Shown here: piece by piece, positions 1 to 13,145 of the stretch | Numbering within the stretch: the stretch's first letter is position 1 | Layout: each line of letters starts with the position of its first letter | DNA from: Escallonia rubra | Lineage: Eukaryota; Streptophyta; Magnoliopsida; Escalloniales; Escalloniaceae | Assembly (NCBI GenBank): GCA_033065855.1 | Contig: JAVXUO010002562.1 | Span: 186,001 to 250,000 of the forward strand | DNA length: 64,000 nucleotides | Reading direction: 5' to 3' | Made by a program: the position numbers and the translations under genes | The notes under the pieces: model-generated | What the model saw: the letters and a program-made list of their open reading frames with translations, nothing else | Told to the model about the DNA's origin: nothing | Database searches by the model: none

Positions 1-417
1 AATTTGTTAAATTGCCATGTTCTAAATTTGTTTATGTGATTTTTGTTTTGTTTAATGCATTAATACTTATTTATTTTTATTTTGTGTCTCACTCAAAAAA
101 GGCACGCGCTGCGTCTTGCGTCTAGGCTCCAGGGAGCTTTTACGCCTTAGGTGCACTTGCGTCTTTAACAACTATGCACTCAACTTTTATATGGAATTGA
201 CCTGTTTAATTTAGGTGGATATGTCATTTCTCTAAATTCACTAGAGTCTATGATTTATATGAGGTAGCCATTTTTTGGTTTTTGGGACGGCTAGTGTTAC
301 AGAACACTCAAACGAGCACTTTGGCCACTCAATGGACCACATTATCCCCTCACTTCACTATAGGACAATGACTCTAAGAAAAGGTTCCTTGGCAGAATCT
401 TATAAGTCACTCACAAG
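1..417. other. intergenic, no gene seen
   Basis: AT-rich sequence. The reading frames are short and resemble no family I know. Nothing supportable was found before the transposon that starts near 418. Confidence 0.5.
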
Positions 418-1353
418 CAGTGGCGGAGCCATAAACGTTGAGTGGGGTGGGCATTTGATTTTTTTTTTTTTTAAGATTCAACGAGAAAAATATTTCCAAA
501 ACTCATGCCCCAATATGCTTGTCCATGCTTTTACATCAACAAAAATTAAATTTTCATGAAATTAAGTCAACTTTCAAACTAATGGAATGGTAAAATTTGA
601 ATTCCATTGGTTCTGTCTAGATGGCTCAAGTAGAAGCTCAACAAAGAATTATTTGGGTGTTAAAGACCCAATTGCTACTACAGTTAAACATGCAAATTAT
701 AAGTTCCAAACACGGATCTCACCGTGAAAATTGATGTCATGACCTTTGGGTGTTAAAATACAAACAAGGAGTGCACCGTGAAATTGCCACAAGCCAACAA
801 GCAGCACTTCAGCTTGATTCAGGCATCTCAAAAACAAAATAGAAAACCTCTTTCCCTTACAATACCAATCAAGGGAAGCAATTTTTACCCCAAAGCCACC
901 AGACGGGTCTCGACTTTATTGGATCTTACGCATCGTGTAGACTGGCCGGAGGAGGAAGAGAAGAAAACAAGTGAGGCCAGAGGCAGAGAATGCGGTGTAG
1001 TAGTCAGAGCCCAAATGTGGTGTACTCTGTTGCCTTGTAAAATCTAAATTGTGGGGTTAAATACGTTGACTTTATGTGTTTACCTAAACGCAGTTTGAAT
1101 TTTTTTTTTGTGTTTATTTGTATAAGTTTAGCTTTTTAAATGACTAAAAGGACATTTCTTTTAACTTTCGCTAAAAAAATTTTAGATGCTTTAACATGTA
1201 AAATACTTTAAAAACTATCTAATTTAAGTAATGTTAGAATTTTTAAGTGGGCACTTTTATCATTTTGGGTAAAATATACCACATAAGAAGGAAATTTTTT
1301 GAAGGAGCAGGTGGGCATCGGCCCACTGGTGCCACCTATCAGCTCCGCCACTG
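418..1353. mobile_element. non-autonomous TIR element, hAT-like
   Basis: The left end begins CAGTGGCGGAGC and the right end (about 1342-1353) reads GCTCCGCCACTG, an exact 12-bp terminal inverted repeat. The flanking octamers CTCACAAG (410-417) and ATAACAAG (1354-1361) agree at only five of eight positions, so the target duplication is eroded or the ends are slightly off. The interior has no transposase-like frame. The similar CAGGGGCGGATCC end appears in the element at 11986-12588. hAT membership is inferred from the 8-bp flank size and the CAG start. Confidence 0.6.
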
Positions 1354-4300
1354 ATAACAAGTCTCTCATATACGGTGTAAGGTATCATGTATCTGATTCT
1401 TATGTCTTATGATCCTCGTTGAGGCCAATACTTTACTTAATTCACGCATGACCCAGAATCTTCATTTCTAGGTATTGTTAGAAAAATACCAACTTAACCG
1501 GATCAGCTTGATCTGACTCATCCAGCCCGAAGCCCAGAATCTTCATTTCTAGCTATTGACTATTGTTAGGAAAAAAACCAACTACTCAACTGAATCTGTC
1601 TGATTCGAGTGGGCCATCCAGCCAGAGGTTTCGCGAGTCAACTCTTATACTTGGTAGATGGCACCACCCCCGGTGATGCTTCACTCAAAAGGACAGTCAA
1701 ACTTGTATGTATAAGTTATTCGATAAGGTATTATAAGGCTCTTTGTATCAATAACCAGTCATTTCTAGTTGTACGACCACCAGATGCAACCCCATAGCAC
1801 GCCAACGACCATAACGCGCCACTAACAACAAGTTAATCATTGACGGGATATAACTCGAGGTCACGTGTGAATAGGGGGTGGTGGTGTTCAATCTAGGGAG
1901 TGGGCGATTGTTTTGCAATGGTGGTTGCAAATGAGAGGAGTCGGGAAGAGGTGAGAGAGGGGGAGAGATCGGAGGAGGAAGCCCAGGGGTTTGAAGAACC
2001 GGGGGTACCTATGTCTTTAGGTTAAAGCTGCAGAAAAAAAAATAGACATTTGATCAAATTGTCCACCTTCAAATACCTGTGATCTACACGGGCTCTCCAC
2101 AACACTGTCCTTTTTGGACATCATGTGACTTGGGAACTGGGTGATCAGATTAGACTCCAAGGAGTCAGATTCCTCTCTTGGGTATGCTACAGTTGCACCA
2201 CTACGAGTACCCACTGTTCAATTAAGAAAATGGTCAATTTCTGACCAACTCTCATACGCACCTCGGTGGCATCTTCTGAACCTTAATGCTTGATAGACTT
2301 GAAGGGTATCTTTGTGAGACATGATGGGGTCCTTGCTGAACTCGATAAGGTTTCACATTTCACTTTCTTCCGCAACTATGAACATGGAACATGCCATGAG
2401 TAGTACTAGTTCATATCTCCTTCCAGATAATGCAATCATCAAATCAGCCGGGCTCCTTTCTCTGAGAGCTCCTGTCAAAAACAATGGAACATTCTCCAAT
2501 GGACCCAAGTTTGCATTCAATTATCAAACAGTGGGGAGTGTCAAATTTCAGTTCAGGTAGTGAAAGGTGATCAGTGGTTGGCAACACTCCACCAAATCCA
2601 TTCCAGCCAAAGTGTTGGACAAACAATAGCAAACATCGTGCGTGTGATCAAAATCATTCTGGTCAATGATGACACACGTGCACAGGGTTAATGAATAAGG
2701 CAAGGGGGTTTTAGGGAGATGTTCCAAACTGTGGTTTTCTTTGGGTTGGGGCCATCCCCCCTTTGGGAATGTTAGGCTAAAGTTGAACAAAACGCCTTCC
2801 TTTTACTATGAAATGAGAGACCATATATATCTAGTCCCAATCCACCCCCTCCCAAGCCATACTTAACGCGTGCCATATACATTGTCGTTATGGACATGTT
2901 CAGATACTATTAGAAGCAATGAATCTAGTCGTCACAAAGACAAGACGTGAAAATCTATAGTGCGACCGACAGTAGTAAAGATGACGTGGTGTAATGGACG
3001 TGTGCGATCTCATGAGATAGAGGGGCTTTCAGACCATAGGAGGTGAGCGTTTTATTGTACTCTCATCTCATCCATTAGCCGCACCACGTGATATCTAGCT
3101 AATACGGTCATTATGATGTTTTTTTTTTTACTGTGAAACCCTAGTGTTCGCGTGTGAGGAGGAATATATATGTAGAATGATCATACTACAAACCCCTCTT
3201 TGACTCCTGCAACCAAAAGCACTTTCAAAGTGGGATTTCAGTAGTGCACACTTAGGTCCCCCATCAAGACAGAAAGAGGGGCAAAGGCAAAGGCAAAATG
3301 AGTGTGATTTTGACGCGAAACGAGAGGCTTTCATATCATAGATAGAACGCCATGACTTAAGAGTCTCCACATGGGTCCTCAACAACAATGAACTTTGTGG
3401 CTAAGGTAGACAGTGTGGCCCGAGTGCACTCGGGGGTTACTCGACCGAGTTCCAGTACCCCTTTACTCTTTAGTCAAGTGGGTGTCACACAGTCCCACCA
3501 AATTAAAGTTACTGCCCCATTTTTCTCTTCTTTATTCCTCCTCTTTCTTTGTTTAGTGCTAATAAAGGCAAAGGGGGTATGCACTGTGTGTGGTCAATTG
3601 GCTAGAGAGCTAATACAAACGAGTGTCTCTGGTTTGGCGCTTTCACAAAGTAGCCGGCTATTGGTGGCGGTGGGTGGTGGCCTTTCCAAAAGATAGTTAC
3701 CATCCATTTTGCCATAATAATTGATCATGTCTACCTTCAATGTCTTGCTCTGTCTTCTTATAGTCTTTTACATAGTAAATATATATATGTTGATGACAAA
3801 AAATACCTTAACATGTTGGCCTAGATCATGTGCTTCCTCCGGTATCTTATGATTAGTGCACAAAATGACATTTGTTCAAGGATGAGCCACATATATATAT
3901 TTATAGTAATCGCTAAAACTTGTGACAAATGCAGTTCGATGAATAATTTTTTTTTTAGCCGTGTAAATTTTTGGCGTTTTGTGAATCCTTCATAGTTTTT
4001 AAATGAGAGTGGTTATCTTTGAAAAGTATTTTATTGTAAGTATCTCGTTCTCTATGCAACTTGAATTGATCGTTATTTAGTGTTCTATCAATGTTATTAC
4101 ACTTCCGATCTTTACACTTTCAGCGAAATTATTCATATTCTTAGTCACACCATACGAAATATTGCACTTAATATCAAAATGAATATCTTAAAACTAATGG
4201 TAAATTTTTGTTTTAAAATATTTTCCGCCTCCATCCCTGCCCCCAACAAAAAAAAAAAGAAAAAAAAAGAAAAAGAAAATCAACGGCTTCTTCATCATGC

Positions 4301-6000
4301 GGAACGTGAAGATTAGATTCTGGAGATATCATGACACCCTCCTCCTATATGGATGATGGCATCACGCCCATTATATATATATGAGCATGACCATTTTCAT
4401 GGGTTCTACTGTTGCAGGTCTCTGACCATGGAGAACTGATGGAAACCCAAACCCTGTTAATGTTAATGATTTTAACTCGAGTAGCCATTGCCATTGGTGA
4501 TGGCGTGGGATCTCTATATACCTTAAAATATCCGTGGCCATGGACACCCTTGGTCCCATTATCTTTTCTTGTACCGTGTCGTTCATTCGAGGATAAACTT
4601 TGGCGGCAACTCGGGTCATGGGAAGAGCTTAATGATATCTTTGTATAGCGATAAGTGATTATTGATGAGTATGCTTAGTAACTTTTTATCAGTGATGCTA
4701 AAGAAGTACTGATAAGAGTTGCTGCTAAAGATGTCTGTAAAAATATTACTAGCAATATGTATCGATAATTAGTTGTGTATAAGGAATGTAGGCTATTCTT
4801 AAATCTTAATACCTGAATTGCGGACAAAGTCTTTTCACTTATAAGACGACTTCCGTAGTTAAAATGTTATTTGTGTTTCCCTGCCAAACTGTTGCAATTC
4901 AGTATACATACTTCTGTTTTAAAGCATTAGTGAATTACTGTACATAAATATACACTTTTATTCTTTAAACATCATGTTAAGAAGTGTCTAAATGAAATAA
5001 AATTTTGGGACTTAGAGCGTAATTTGGACTTTCTAAAGGTAGTCATTATGTTATTTTATCGTTTCTTTCAAATTTTCCTGATTACTCTAGGCCAAAATGC
5101 ATAAAATGCTTCTTGCTTCGAATTTCAAGGGCACATAATGCATTTTTGACCAAATTTCTCTGACGCAAAAGAATCATGAAAGGATTGTTATCATGTCAAG
5201 TATGCATGATTGTGCTGTATGCATTGATATTCGTAACTGCATCAATTTTTTTTTAATTAATCTAAACATGACGGTACCACCGTCCTATGTTATAGTACGC
5301 TATATAATCTTGTGAATGGTTGGTTGGTACTATATGGTACTAAGGTTTGTTTATCCAACTTGCAACATAACATGCCTTGTTGACCTAACATGGATTAATG
5401 AGCAAGAATATGACCCAATTTAGACTTAGGAAATAGCTGTTTTGACTGATTGTCGCTTCATCCAGCATCAGGGGTCCAAATTCATGCAAAGTAAAAAATT
5501 ATTTATATGCAAGTAGCTGATCATAGATCAAGCAGAGGATGGCTTCCTTTAATTTCCAGCAACCCATTGAAGAGCTCTTTACTATATGTGTCAAATTTCT
5601 CATGCACTCTACGGCATATCCCCCTTTCCCCGGACACCATGCAAAACCATGTTTATAAGAGGATAATTAATAAAATCTTCACTCCCCATCGTCTGGAGAT
5701 TCTTCTATACCGTTAGATTTCGCTCGTTGATTACACCGCCACATCATCGCTATCGCCGTTAAATTGAATTTATTTTCTACTTTATAAGCCTCAAATGTGT
5801 ACTACTACAATGACAATAGAAATGATTTTGTTGCAATAGATGGACGAGCGATCACGGAATCTGGAAATTTCTTGAGAGGGGGACATAATCGAACGTGTCT
5901 AGAAAGGAAAAAGAATGTCTCTAAACAAATCATTGTATTGTTCTTAGTGGTTTACTCGTAACGATAATGACGGATTCGATGTGATCAAACTCTTCATTAT
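1354..6000. other. intergenic, no gene recognised
   Basis: 4.6 kb of AT-rich DNA. Open frames (for example 2321-2560 plus and 2444-2632 minus) are short and have no recognisable domain. A decayed member of the dispersed repeat with AGCGATA and ATTAGTTGT motifs lies near 4640-4790. A purine-rich stretch of A runs lies at about 4249-4280. Confidence 0.4.
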
Positions 6001-6495
6001 TAATCGAAGGAAAACTTAGCTTGGTCAAAACAAAAGAAAGAAAAACAAAACCCATCAGATAAAACCAACGCAATAGTGAAGTTCTAAAAATCTGGAGGGA
6101 GGCCACTGTCCATGCGGAAGAGATCTGACAAGTTAAACATATATATTATCGCTTCCGTTGCTTGTACCACATCATTTCTATACACACTTAATTCAAGTTT
6201 TTTTCATCGTAACTAAAAATAATCTGATATAGAGTAGCTTAATTAGTACATTCGTGAAATTTACATTATAGGAAATTAGTTTCCTTAGGGCAACTTGATC
6301 AAAACAAGAGAGAGAAAAATAAGATACATCAGATAAACCACCATAACAATGAAGTTCTAAAATCTTGAGGGAGGCTATGGCCACCTTTCGTCACAAGATA
6401 GTTTCGTTCATGCGGAAGAGATCTAAGTTGAACATATTATCTCTTCCGTTACTTGTACCAAGTTATACCTATCAACGTTAATTTCAAAAAAATTC
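6001..6495 (+). repeat. diverged tandem duplication of about 200 bp
   Basis: Positions about 6001-6200 and 6290-6495 are two direct, diverged copies. Both run through a GGTCAAAACAA-like or GATCAAAACAA start, AGTGAAGTTCTAAA, a GGAGGGAGGC block, CATGCGGAAGAGATCT and a TTCCGTTRCTTGTACCA block, ending in an AATTCAA or AATTTCAA plus T/A run. The second copy has extra bases between the GGAGGC and CATGCGG blocks. No coding sequence is evident in either. Confidence 0.6.
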
Positions 6496-6508
6496 CATCA
6501 CCCAATAC

Positions 6509-6541
6509 CACCCCCCCCCCCCCCCCACCCACACACACACA
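6509..6541 (+). repeat. poly-C and (CA)n simple repeat
   Basis: A run of about 18 C is followed directly by a short CA/ACCC microsatellite. Such a tract is a likely site of length error in sequencing or assembly. Confidence 0.8.
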
Positions 6542-8110
6542 ACCCAACCCCACCGGACCACACACCCCTCAACTGGCGTAGGAGTTGGGTGTTGGGGCTC
6601 GGGGACTCTTTCCTCCCACCTTCTGTAACAAATTGTTGTTTAATGTTCAAATTGACAGAAATTTTGATTAAATCGTAGTAGGGTTTGCTTGTAGTGCGTG
6701 GGTTGAAATATACTAATTTGTAATGGAAGCACTTGCATCAAGATATGCAACTGTAGGAAGGGTGCCTTAACATTAACCGACACACTGCCCTTGAAATGGT
6801 AGGCAAGAAGGCAAATGGTAATTAGTAAAGTGAATCTCTTGCATATCAAATGATTCACTTGGTTCAACCCTTAACCCAAAATCCCACCAAGATGTGAATA
6901 AAGTTCTCAGTCTTCCCCTCTCTTTTACCCCCAACAAAAGCTTTCAATTGATGATCCCAAATCCACATTAAACCCAACACTCTTCCCGTTAACCATGTGA
7001 TGCGAATGAGTAAGTGGGGCTTTATAGGACTAGTATATTTCCCTAAGCCTTTGCTATTGCATGATTCTAGCGCATGGATCACCAAATTATGCATGTGGGT
7101 TATGCCTTAAGAAGAAAATACCTATGTATTGAACTTTATACATTTATAGGTTTTATGTTATTCTATAAGTAAAATTATTGACTACTACTTTCTGGTGCTA
7201 AAAATGAATGTTTGATTGATCGTCACGTATTCTAGATGTTAGACCACTTTTATCGACCAATTTCATCTCCAACTTGTTAAAGGCCGATTCAATTACACAT
7301 GGGGATTAGTCTCGGTTCTTTTACTTGGTGAGCAGCTTTTAAGTTGGCTATCAGGTTTCAACATGGTATCAGAGATATGTCATGTCTGTTCTCCATGATC
7401 CTTCGGGTGCTACTTCTTTCAGATAGACTTCTTCTCCTCTTGAGCATGCTTTTTGATTAAACACCAGACTTTAACAAAACTAAACAAAGAGGGAGATGAA
7501 GATATGCCGGTCATTTTTAACTTCTTGCCAAGTTATGCTACTCCATATTAGAGTCGAAGACTTGCAGTCCTCTGCCTGCTTATGCTCATAGGAAATGACC
7601 AGCTAACAAGAGAAATCGACGCTTCAAAAACTTCAAAAGGAAAAGCCAAAGAATGATGGATTTGGTTCTCGTTGTAGACCAAAACAGGACTCAGCCAAAA
7701 GGAAGTTCATTAAGTGTGAGCATCCAAACAGACGGGAAAAGTATCTTTTACCAACTATGTATGATTAACATTTAAAGACGTGCAGAAAAATAGAAAATTT
7801 GGTGGAACAAATGACATACTTAGCTTCACCTATCAAAGAGACAATTGCCCGTGGGACTTCATCTTCTCTTAACCCTCTTATCTTCGAGTAACTGGATCGC
7901 ATAAACTTTAATAATTAAAGTAGCCGACGTTTTTTTTTAGAAACTTTCGTTTGAACATATCCTTCTCCGCTAAATAAAGAAAAATGTTGTAAAATCCGAT
8001 ACGTTGAGACAATAGACTCTTTTTCTGCTATTTCCTTAAACAAAACCGGTGAATGCAAGATCGACACGCATTAAGATTGGAATAAACACGAAAATTTGGC
8101 GAGCAAGAAT
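6542..8110. other. intergenic with LTR-retroelement scraps
   Basis: No gene is recognised. At about 7366-7377 the motif TGGTATCAGAG is the usual start of a primer-binding site for initiator tRNA-Met, and the preceding 120 bases resemble LTR 3' ends seen again near 12780-12900. The following sequence to about 7900 is basic and lysine-rich when read forward but broken by stops. It is best read as a decayed LTR element on the plus strand. Confidence 0.35.
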
Positions 8111-8463
8111 ATATTTATAAACTCTCTTTCCTTGTATGTGGTGTGAGATTTTTCCCAACTTTCACTCTCTGTATCTGGTATTTTCCCATTAGAGTATGCC
8201 TAATGCTTTCAACACCCCACGAGCCTCCCCCTCCATTTTCAAACTCCACTTTTATCCTCATCTCCCTGTGCAACTCCCACTCTTCAATTATTTCTATCTC
8301 CTTCCACCCCCTTTGTTCTTTCCTCATTATCCTCTCTCTCTTTCTCTCTCTCTCTACCCATCATTTGCCAACTGGTGAAAACATTTCAAAGAATAAACTT
8401 TTGCATTGAATTTTCCGTCTTTCATCAACAATTCCTTCTTCATTTTGGTGCATCAGCCTCATC

Positions 8464-9882
8464 ATGGCGCTTGAAACTTGGCTGGTTAAGGTAAAGAAGA
8501 CGATATCCGCACCAACCACAAAGCTGGTCTCCAAGAAGCCTGCCCTTGGAGTTTTGGCCTTCGAGATAGCCGGACTCATGTCCAAGCTCCTCCACCTGTG
8601 GCAGTCCCTCTCCGACAAGAACATGATTCGCCTTCGCCACGAGTCCATCTCTCTCCACGGTGTCCACAAGATTGTCTCCAACGACGAAAGCTTTCTCCTT
8701 AGCCTCGCCTGCGCGGAGATGGTGGAAAATCTTCGCCTGCTAGCCAAATCCGTGTCAAGAATAAGCAAGAAATGCGAGCCAACTTCGAACCTACGCTGCT
8801 TCTATCGGTTGCTTGATGAGTTCGCAAACACCGGCCGCGACCCTCATCATTGGGTCATGAGCCCCAAGGAAATGGAGGCCAAGGTCAAGAAGATGGACAG
8901 GTATGTGACAGTTTCTTCCACCCTTTACAGAGAAATGGACGAGCTTTCCGTGTTGGAGCATAACTTGAAGAAGTCAACGCCGTGCAAGGAGAACGAGGTG
9001 TCGGTCAAACAACAGAAGATGGTTGATCTGCAACAGAAGCTTTTGTGGCAACGACAAGAAGTTAAGTACCTAAAAGAAAGGTCTTTGTGGAGTCGAACCA
9101 GGTTCGACTCCATTACCTTGATACTTGCAAGAACAGTTTTTACCGTTCTTGCGAGGATTAAGCTTGTGTTTGGTATTGGTCATGTTCACGGATATCCAAG
9201 CATACTTCCTCGCAGTCTCTCAGCTTCGGCTACTGTCTACCCTTCTGATCACAACCCTAATGCGTGTAACTTTGTCTCGGGTCCATTGGTCATGAAGAGC
9301 TCTAAGCTTCATCAAGATCATCACAACAAGAAGGTGTTCACTCATGGGTTTTTCGAGTTAAACTCCAAGATATTGAAACCGCCGTCGAGCACACTAGGCG
9401 CGGCCGCGCTTGCTCTACACTACGCAAACTTGATCATTGTGATGGAGAAGATGATTAGATCACCTCAGCTAGTGGGCGTTGATGCAAGAGACGATCTTTA
9501 CTCAATGTTACCGAGTAGTATCCGGTTTTCCTTGCGCTCAAGATTGAAAGGGGTAGGGTTTTCGGCCAGTGATCCGGTTCTAGCCGGAGAATGGAGGGAT
9601 GCATTGGGGAAGATTCTGGGGTGGTTGTCACCATTGGCACATAACATGATAAAATGGCAAAGCGAGAGGAGTTTCGAGCAGCAAAACTTGATGCCGAAGA
9701 CGAATGTTCTTCTACTGCAAACTCTATATTTCGCAAATCAGGAGAAGACTGAGGCTGCAATCACAGAGTTGCTCGTAGGTCTGAACTATATCTGGAGGTT
9801 TGAAAGGGAGATGAATGCCAAGGCCTTGTTCGAGTGCACAAATTTCAATGGGTTCTTAAATTTGCCCAATCCGGGTACTTGA
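8464..9882 (+). CDS. DUF3475/DUF668 protein, PSK SIMULATOR-like
   Basis: An uninterrupted 472-residue protein. A DUF3475 region lies at about residues 24-105, starting KKPALGVLAFEIAGLMSKLL. A charged, coiled-coil-prone stretch rich in K, E and Q follows at about 130-205. The DUF668 core lies at about 308-395, including TLGAAALALHYANLII and the SIRFSLRSRLKG block. The family includes Arabidopsis PSI1-3, plasma-membrane-associated proteins that promote growth in phytosulfokine signalling; direct function of this shorter intronless member is unknown. It starts MALET, so the N-terminal glycine used for myristoylation in PSI1 is absent. The ATG at 8464 is chosen because the domain begins soon after it. 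The upstream leader contains a CT-rich tract (about 8332-8358), common in plant 5' UTRs. It is probably the intact left neighbour of a conserved block with DUF688, ACS12-type and RAR1 genes. Confidence 0.9.
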   Translation: MALETWLVKVKKTISAPTTKLVSKKPALGVLAFEIAGLMSKLLHLWQSLSDKNMIRLRHESISLHGVHKIVSNDESFLLSLACAEMVENLRLLAKSVSRISKKCEPTSNLRCFYRLLDEFANTGRDPHHWVMSPKEMEAKVKKMDRYVTVSSTLYREMDELSVLEHNLKKSTPCKENEVSVKQQKMVDLQQKLLWQRQEVKYLKERSLWSRTRFDSITLILARTVFTVLARIKLVFGIGHVHGYPSILPRSLSASATVYPSDHNPNACNFVSGPLVMKSSKLHQDHHNKKVFTHGFFELNSKILKPPSSTLGAAALALHYANLIIVMEKMIRSPQLVGVDARDDLYSMLPSSIRFSLRSRLKGVGFSASDPVLAGEWRDALGKILGWLSPLAHNMIKWQSERSFEQQNLMPKTNVLLLQTLYFANQEKTEAAITELLVGLNYIWRFEREMNAKALFECTNFNGFLNLPNPGT

Positions 9883-11439
9883 GGAAACGCCTCTTCTTCC
9901 TTTCCTTCCATTTTTCTTCTAAGGATTTTTACCTTGGTTCTAATTTTGTTTCCGATCATGTCAAATCATGGTTTACTTTAGAATGAACCCAGCTTCAGAT
10001 CTGTGAGGTTTTGTTTTGCTTCTAATCAAAGTATTGTAATATAGTTTTCATGTAAATGATATGGTTGATACAAGCATGTGAACATCTTCATCTTGTTCTT
10101 TGTGCTCTTGCAAATTGCATCTCTGTGTGTGTGTGAAGATCATTGGATCCGGATTCAGCAGGTTCTGGATTGGGTCAGTTATGAACTAACTTAATAACCA
10201 CCAGTTGGATTAGATTAATATTTTAATTGTGTCAGATAAGGGGATGAATTGGATGACTATTCTATCTTATACGGGGTGTATTTCTTAATTTATGTACAGC
10301 TGCCAAATAGATTTTTTTTATATAAAGTCAAAAAGCCCCTAAAACAGTTGTAGTAAACAATTTTTTTTGTCATCGCCACTACCAGAGCCTTACATTTGGA
10401 GACGAATGTATCTGTAGCGACATAGAAAGGGCGCTAAGACTGATAGCGCTCGTAATATATTTTTTAGCGACACAAAAGGGTCGACAACTGTTAATCACGG
10501 GTTTGCCTTTGAAAAAATGAATAAGAACAAAGTTTAGGACCAAACATGAGGGGTGCCCTTCTCCTGTAGGGGGCATGTCTGTAATTTGCTGTCAACGGGC
10601 CATGCCCGTGTAGTTGGGCTTTGGGCCCTCATTCTATAATTTCGATGTTATGTCTTGGTCAAGTTCAAAGCAGAGCAATACGTTGGCCCAAAAGTGGAAT
10701 TAAGAAGTGGGCCAGATGGTACAAGATTAGCGGACAATTTTGAAAATTTAATTTTAAAATTTTTAAAACCCTGCTTTAAGCTTGAGACACCAAACTCTGC
10801 CTCCTATCCGGATTGTAGATACAGTGACAATTAATAGTCGCTAAAAGTTTATAGCGATTTTTCTCCTAACATTTTCAGCGACAATTATTTGCAACACTTT
10901 TTTAGTGTCATTAAATAAAAACCATTAGAAATATTTAGAAATGATTAATTGTCGCTATATAGGGGGTAGGAAGAAGATTGATCTAACTGGGGTAGCAACC
11001 AAACTTTTTCCATTACCGTATATTCAGGGAAGTTTATCTTTTACGTCACGCTATATATATATCACCGTCTAATAAGAATTTCATTTGTCGAATTCCAACC
11101 ATGCGGAAGGCAAAAACACGAAGAACTAGAGGGAATCATTAATCTTTATGCCGTTTATAACTTGAGACTCCGCGATCTTAGATTAGAAGGCCGCAGAATC
11201 CAAACCCTTGACAATTTCTTAGAACTTAACGAGAAACTTCGACAATTTGCGGGTGACAAAACGGTCTCAAGTTAATCATCGACACAATATTTTGCTGAGC
11301 TTCACAGGGTTAAAATTTGACGACTAAATCCAAAAAAATGGGGATTGGATGAGTGTTGGAGGAAACAAAAAGTTTCACTAAGAGAGGTGGAAGTAATCAT
11401 CTCTTCAGTTCACCAACTCTTGATATTTGGAGATTTGGG
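9883..11439. other. intergenic with dispersed repeat
   Basis: The 3' flank of the DUF668 gene, including a TG run near 10124. No gene was found. From about 10380 to 10990 several AGCGACA and TGTCGCTA motifs occur, described in the repeat entry below. Confidence 0.45.
10812..10970. repeat. dispersed AGCGACAATTA-type repeat
   Basis: This segment contains GTGACAATTAATAGTCGCTA at one end and GATTAATTGTCGCTATATA at the other, with AGCGATTTT and AGCGACAATTA between. Relatives with similar motifs in the same order lie at about 22150-22310, and weaker ones at 4640-4790 and 55590-55720. Copies at 10960 and 22300 also share a following GGGTAGCA block. It looks like a non-autonomous transposon family; exact ends and target duplications were not determined. 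Confidence 0.45.
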
Positions 11440-11985
11440 CTTTGTACAACTGTCCCAGAACAACAAACAGTGTTACCAAGTTTGGCATCTACTCGACATA
11501 ACCAGGTGTGTAGGGGCACTGTGTGGTCATTTATGGGTAGGGCTAGGCAGCATCAAGGCAATAGAGAGTTACCCTGTTCTTTAATAAGTACTGTACTGGG
11601 GAGCAGAAGTCTTGTGACCTTCTTTAGCTTGTCAGGAGGCCTGTTGTGCAGATGCATCCTGGCCACATGATCACTCGTATTCTTTCTCCCTGTATAAATC
11701 AGTTTCCTGCACACAGTCTCGTGACTCCATTACATGCCGAATTAGCTTGTTGGGAATGTTGTGCACATGCGCATTTAATCACATATGATTTGACCAAAAT
11801 CTTGTGCCATGTCTGAACTTGCATGAGAAACAAGTCAGTCTTGAGCAACACTTACGTTAAGGACCCGCTCGAGTTTGAAAGAAAAGTTATCCGTACTGAA
11901 TATTTCATATATTTATGTGCAAATATCTATCCCCTATTCCCTATGCGTTTCACATTCGCATTTTGTCGTTAAAAATTGCATTAAT

Positions 11986-12588
11986 CAGGGACGGAACTCT
12001 CACCTGACGGGAGGAGGCCACGGCACCCCCCAATTTTTGGAATTTCTTTTTTAGTTTTTTATATAAATGATATTCATATTTAAAATATTTACAAAATAAC
12101 ATTATATCGTAAAAGTAATTAATTAGGATTTCATTTTATTATATTTCTAACTCTTTTGTGTCTTCGGCCATCATAGTCTTCTTCTTTCTCATTCTTTTGT
12201 TCCATCTTCATTCTTTCAAATTTTAAATTTTCGGATTACGAAAAAATACGAATGATGAATGTTAGTTTTTTTTTTCTAGTTTAAATTATTGTAAAATGTT
12301 AACTTATACATGCAATATTGTACTCACATAAGTAATGATCACATTAATAATACATATATAGAGTAAGCATTAAGCTTCACTCATGCAAGATTAGTAATTC
12401 GCTGTTAATTCGATCACTTTACTAAGTTAAATAAATCACTATGAATAGTAAATTAAAATGATTCGTAGTCAATTGAATAATTTATTATGCATTTAATGCG
12501 TATTCAAGGAGTGACGCTAATTATAATATGATTAAAAAAATTTACGCCTTTTTGGCCCCCCTCGATTAGATTTCTGGATCCGCCCCTG
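11986..12588. mobile_element. hAT-type non-autonomous element
   Basis: The element begins CAGGGACGGA and ends TCCGCCCCTG, giving matching inverted ends. The flanking octamers are GCATTAAT (11978-11985) and GCGTTAAT (12589-12596), one mismatch apart, the 8-bp target-site duplication size of hAT transposons. There is no coding capacity. The corresponding position in duplicon unit 3 (about 22490-22510) lacks the insert, so it arrived after, or independently of, the duplication. Confidence 0.75.
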
Positions 12589-12739
12589 GCGTTAATGATA
12601 AATCGTAAATCTTTTAACGACAAACGAAGGTGTGAAAAAGCATAACATCATTGTGTGAAAACAGACATTCTCAATATATGTTTGTTTACGATCAAGCTGA
12701 TAAACAGTTGCCTTAACGTGCAATTACTAATTACCTTTC

Positions 12740-13145
12740 TAGATGTCAAGTCTCATATTTCATGCTTCGCTTGAAGGCGGGTATCAAGTCCCACATCGAT
12801 CATACATGGAGTCTGGAGTTTGTTTTTATACTTGGTGGACTTCTCTTACTCTTAAGCAGGCTTTTGGTTTAGATACCAGACTTTAATATGGTATCAGAGC
12901 TAGCTAGATGCATGTCGTCCCATTGAGGTTGCTTTAATGCCACTTTTATCTACTCGACGGGATCACCTATTGTTTCATGCTTCGCATGAAGGTGGGTATC
13001 AAATTCCACATTCCACACTTTACGTGAGGGCGGATGTGTCAAGTCTCATATTGATCATGCACGGGGTTTGGAGTTTGTTCTTATACCTGGTGGGCTTCTC
13101 CTGCTGTTAAGCATGCTTTTGACCTGCACACCAGACTTCAATACT
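12740..13145 (+). mobile_element. LTR 3'-end fragments, two in tandem
   Basis: Two related stretches (about 12740-12900 and 13000-13140) share a CAAGTC-CACATYGATCATRCA segment, a TTATACYTGGTGG segment, an AAGCA/GGCTTTTG segment and CAGACTT. The first ends in ATGGTATCAGAGC (about 12889), a tRNA-Met primer-binding site. Shorter relatives lie downstream of SAP genes at about 19070-19200 and 23730-23840. They are remnants of an LTR retroelement, probably solo LTRs or truncated copies; ends were not resolved. Confidence 0.5.

Noticed and set aside
2321-2632. Overlapping frames on both strands
   Set aside because: Short, no family features and no plausible extension by splicing.
8143-8409. 88-residue frame before the DUF668 gene
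   Set aside because: CT-rich leader sequence; low complexity.
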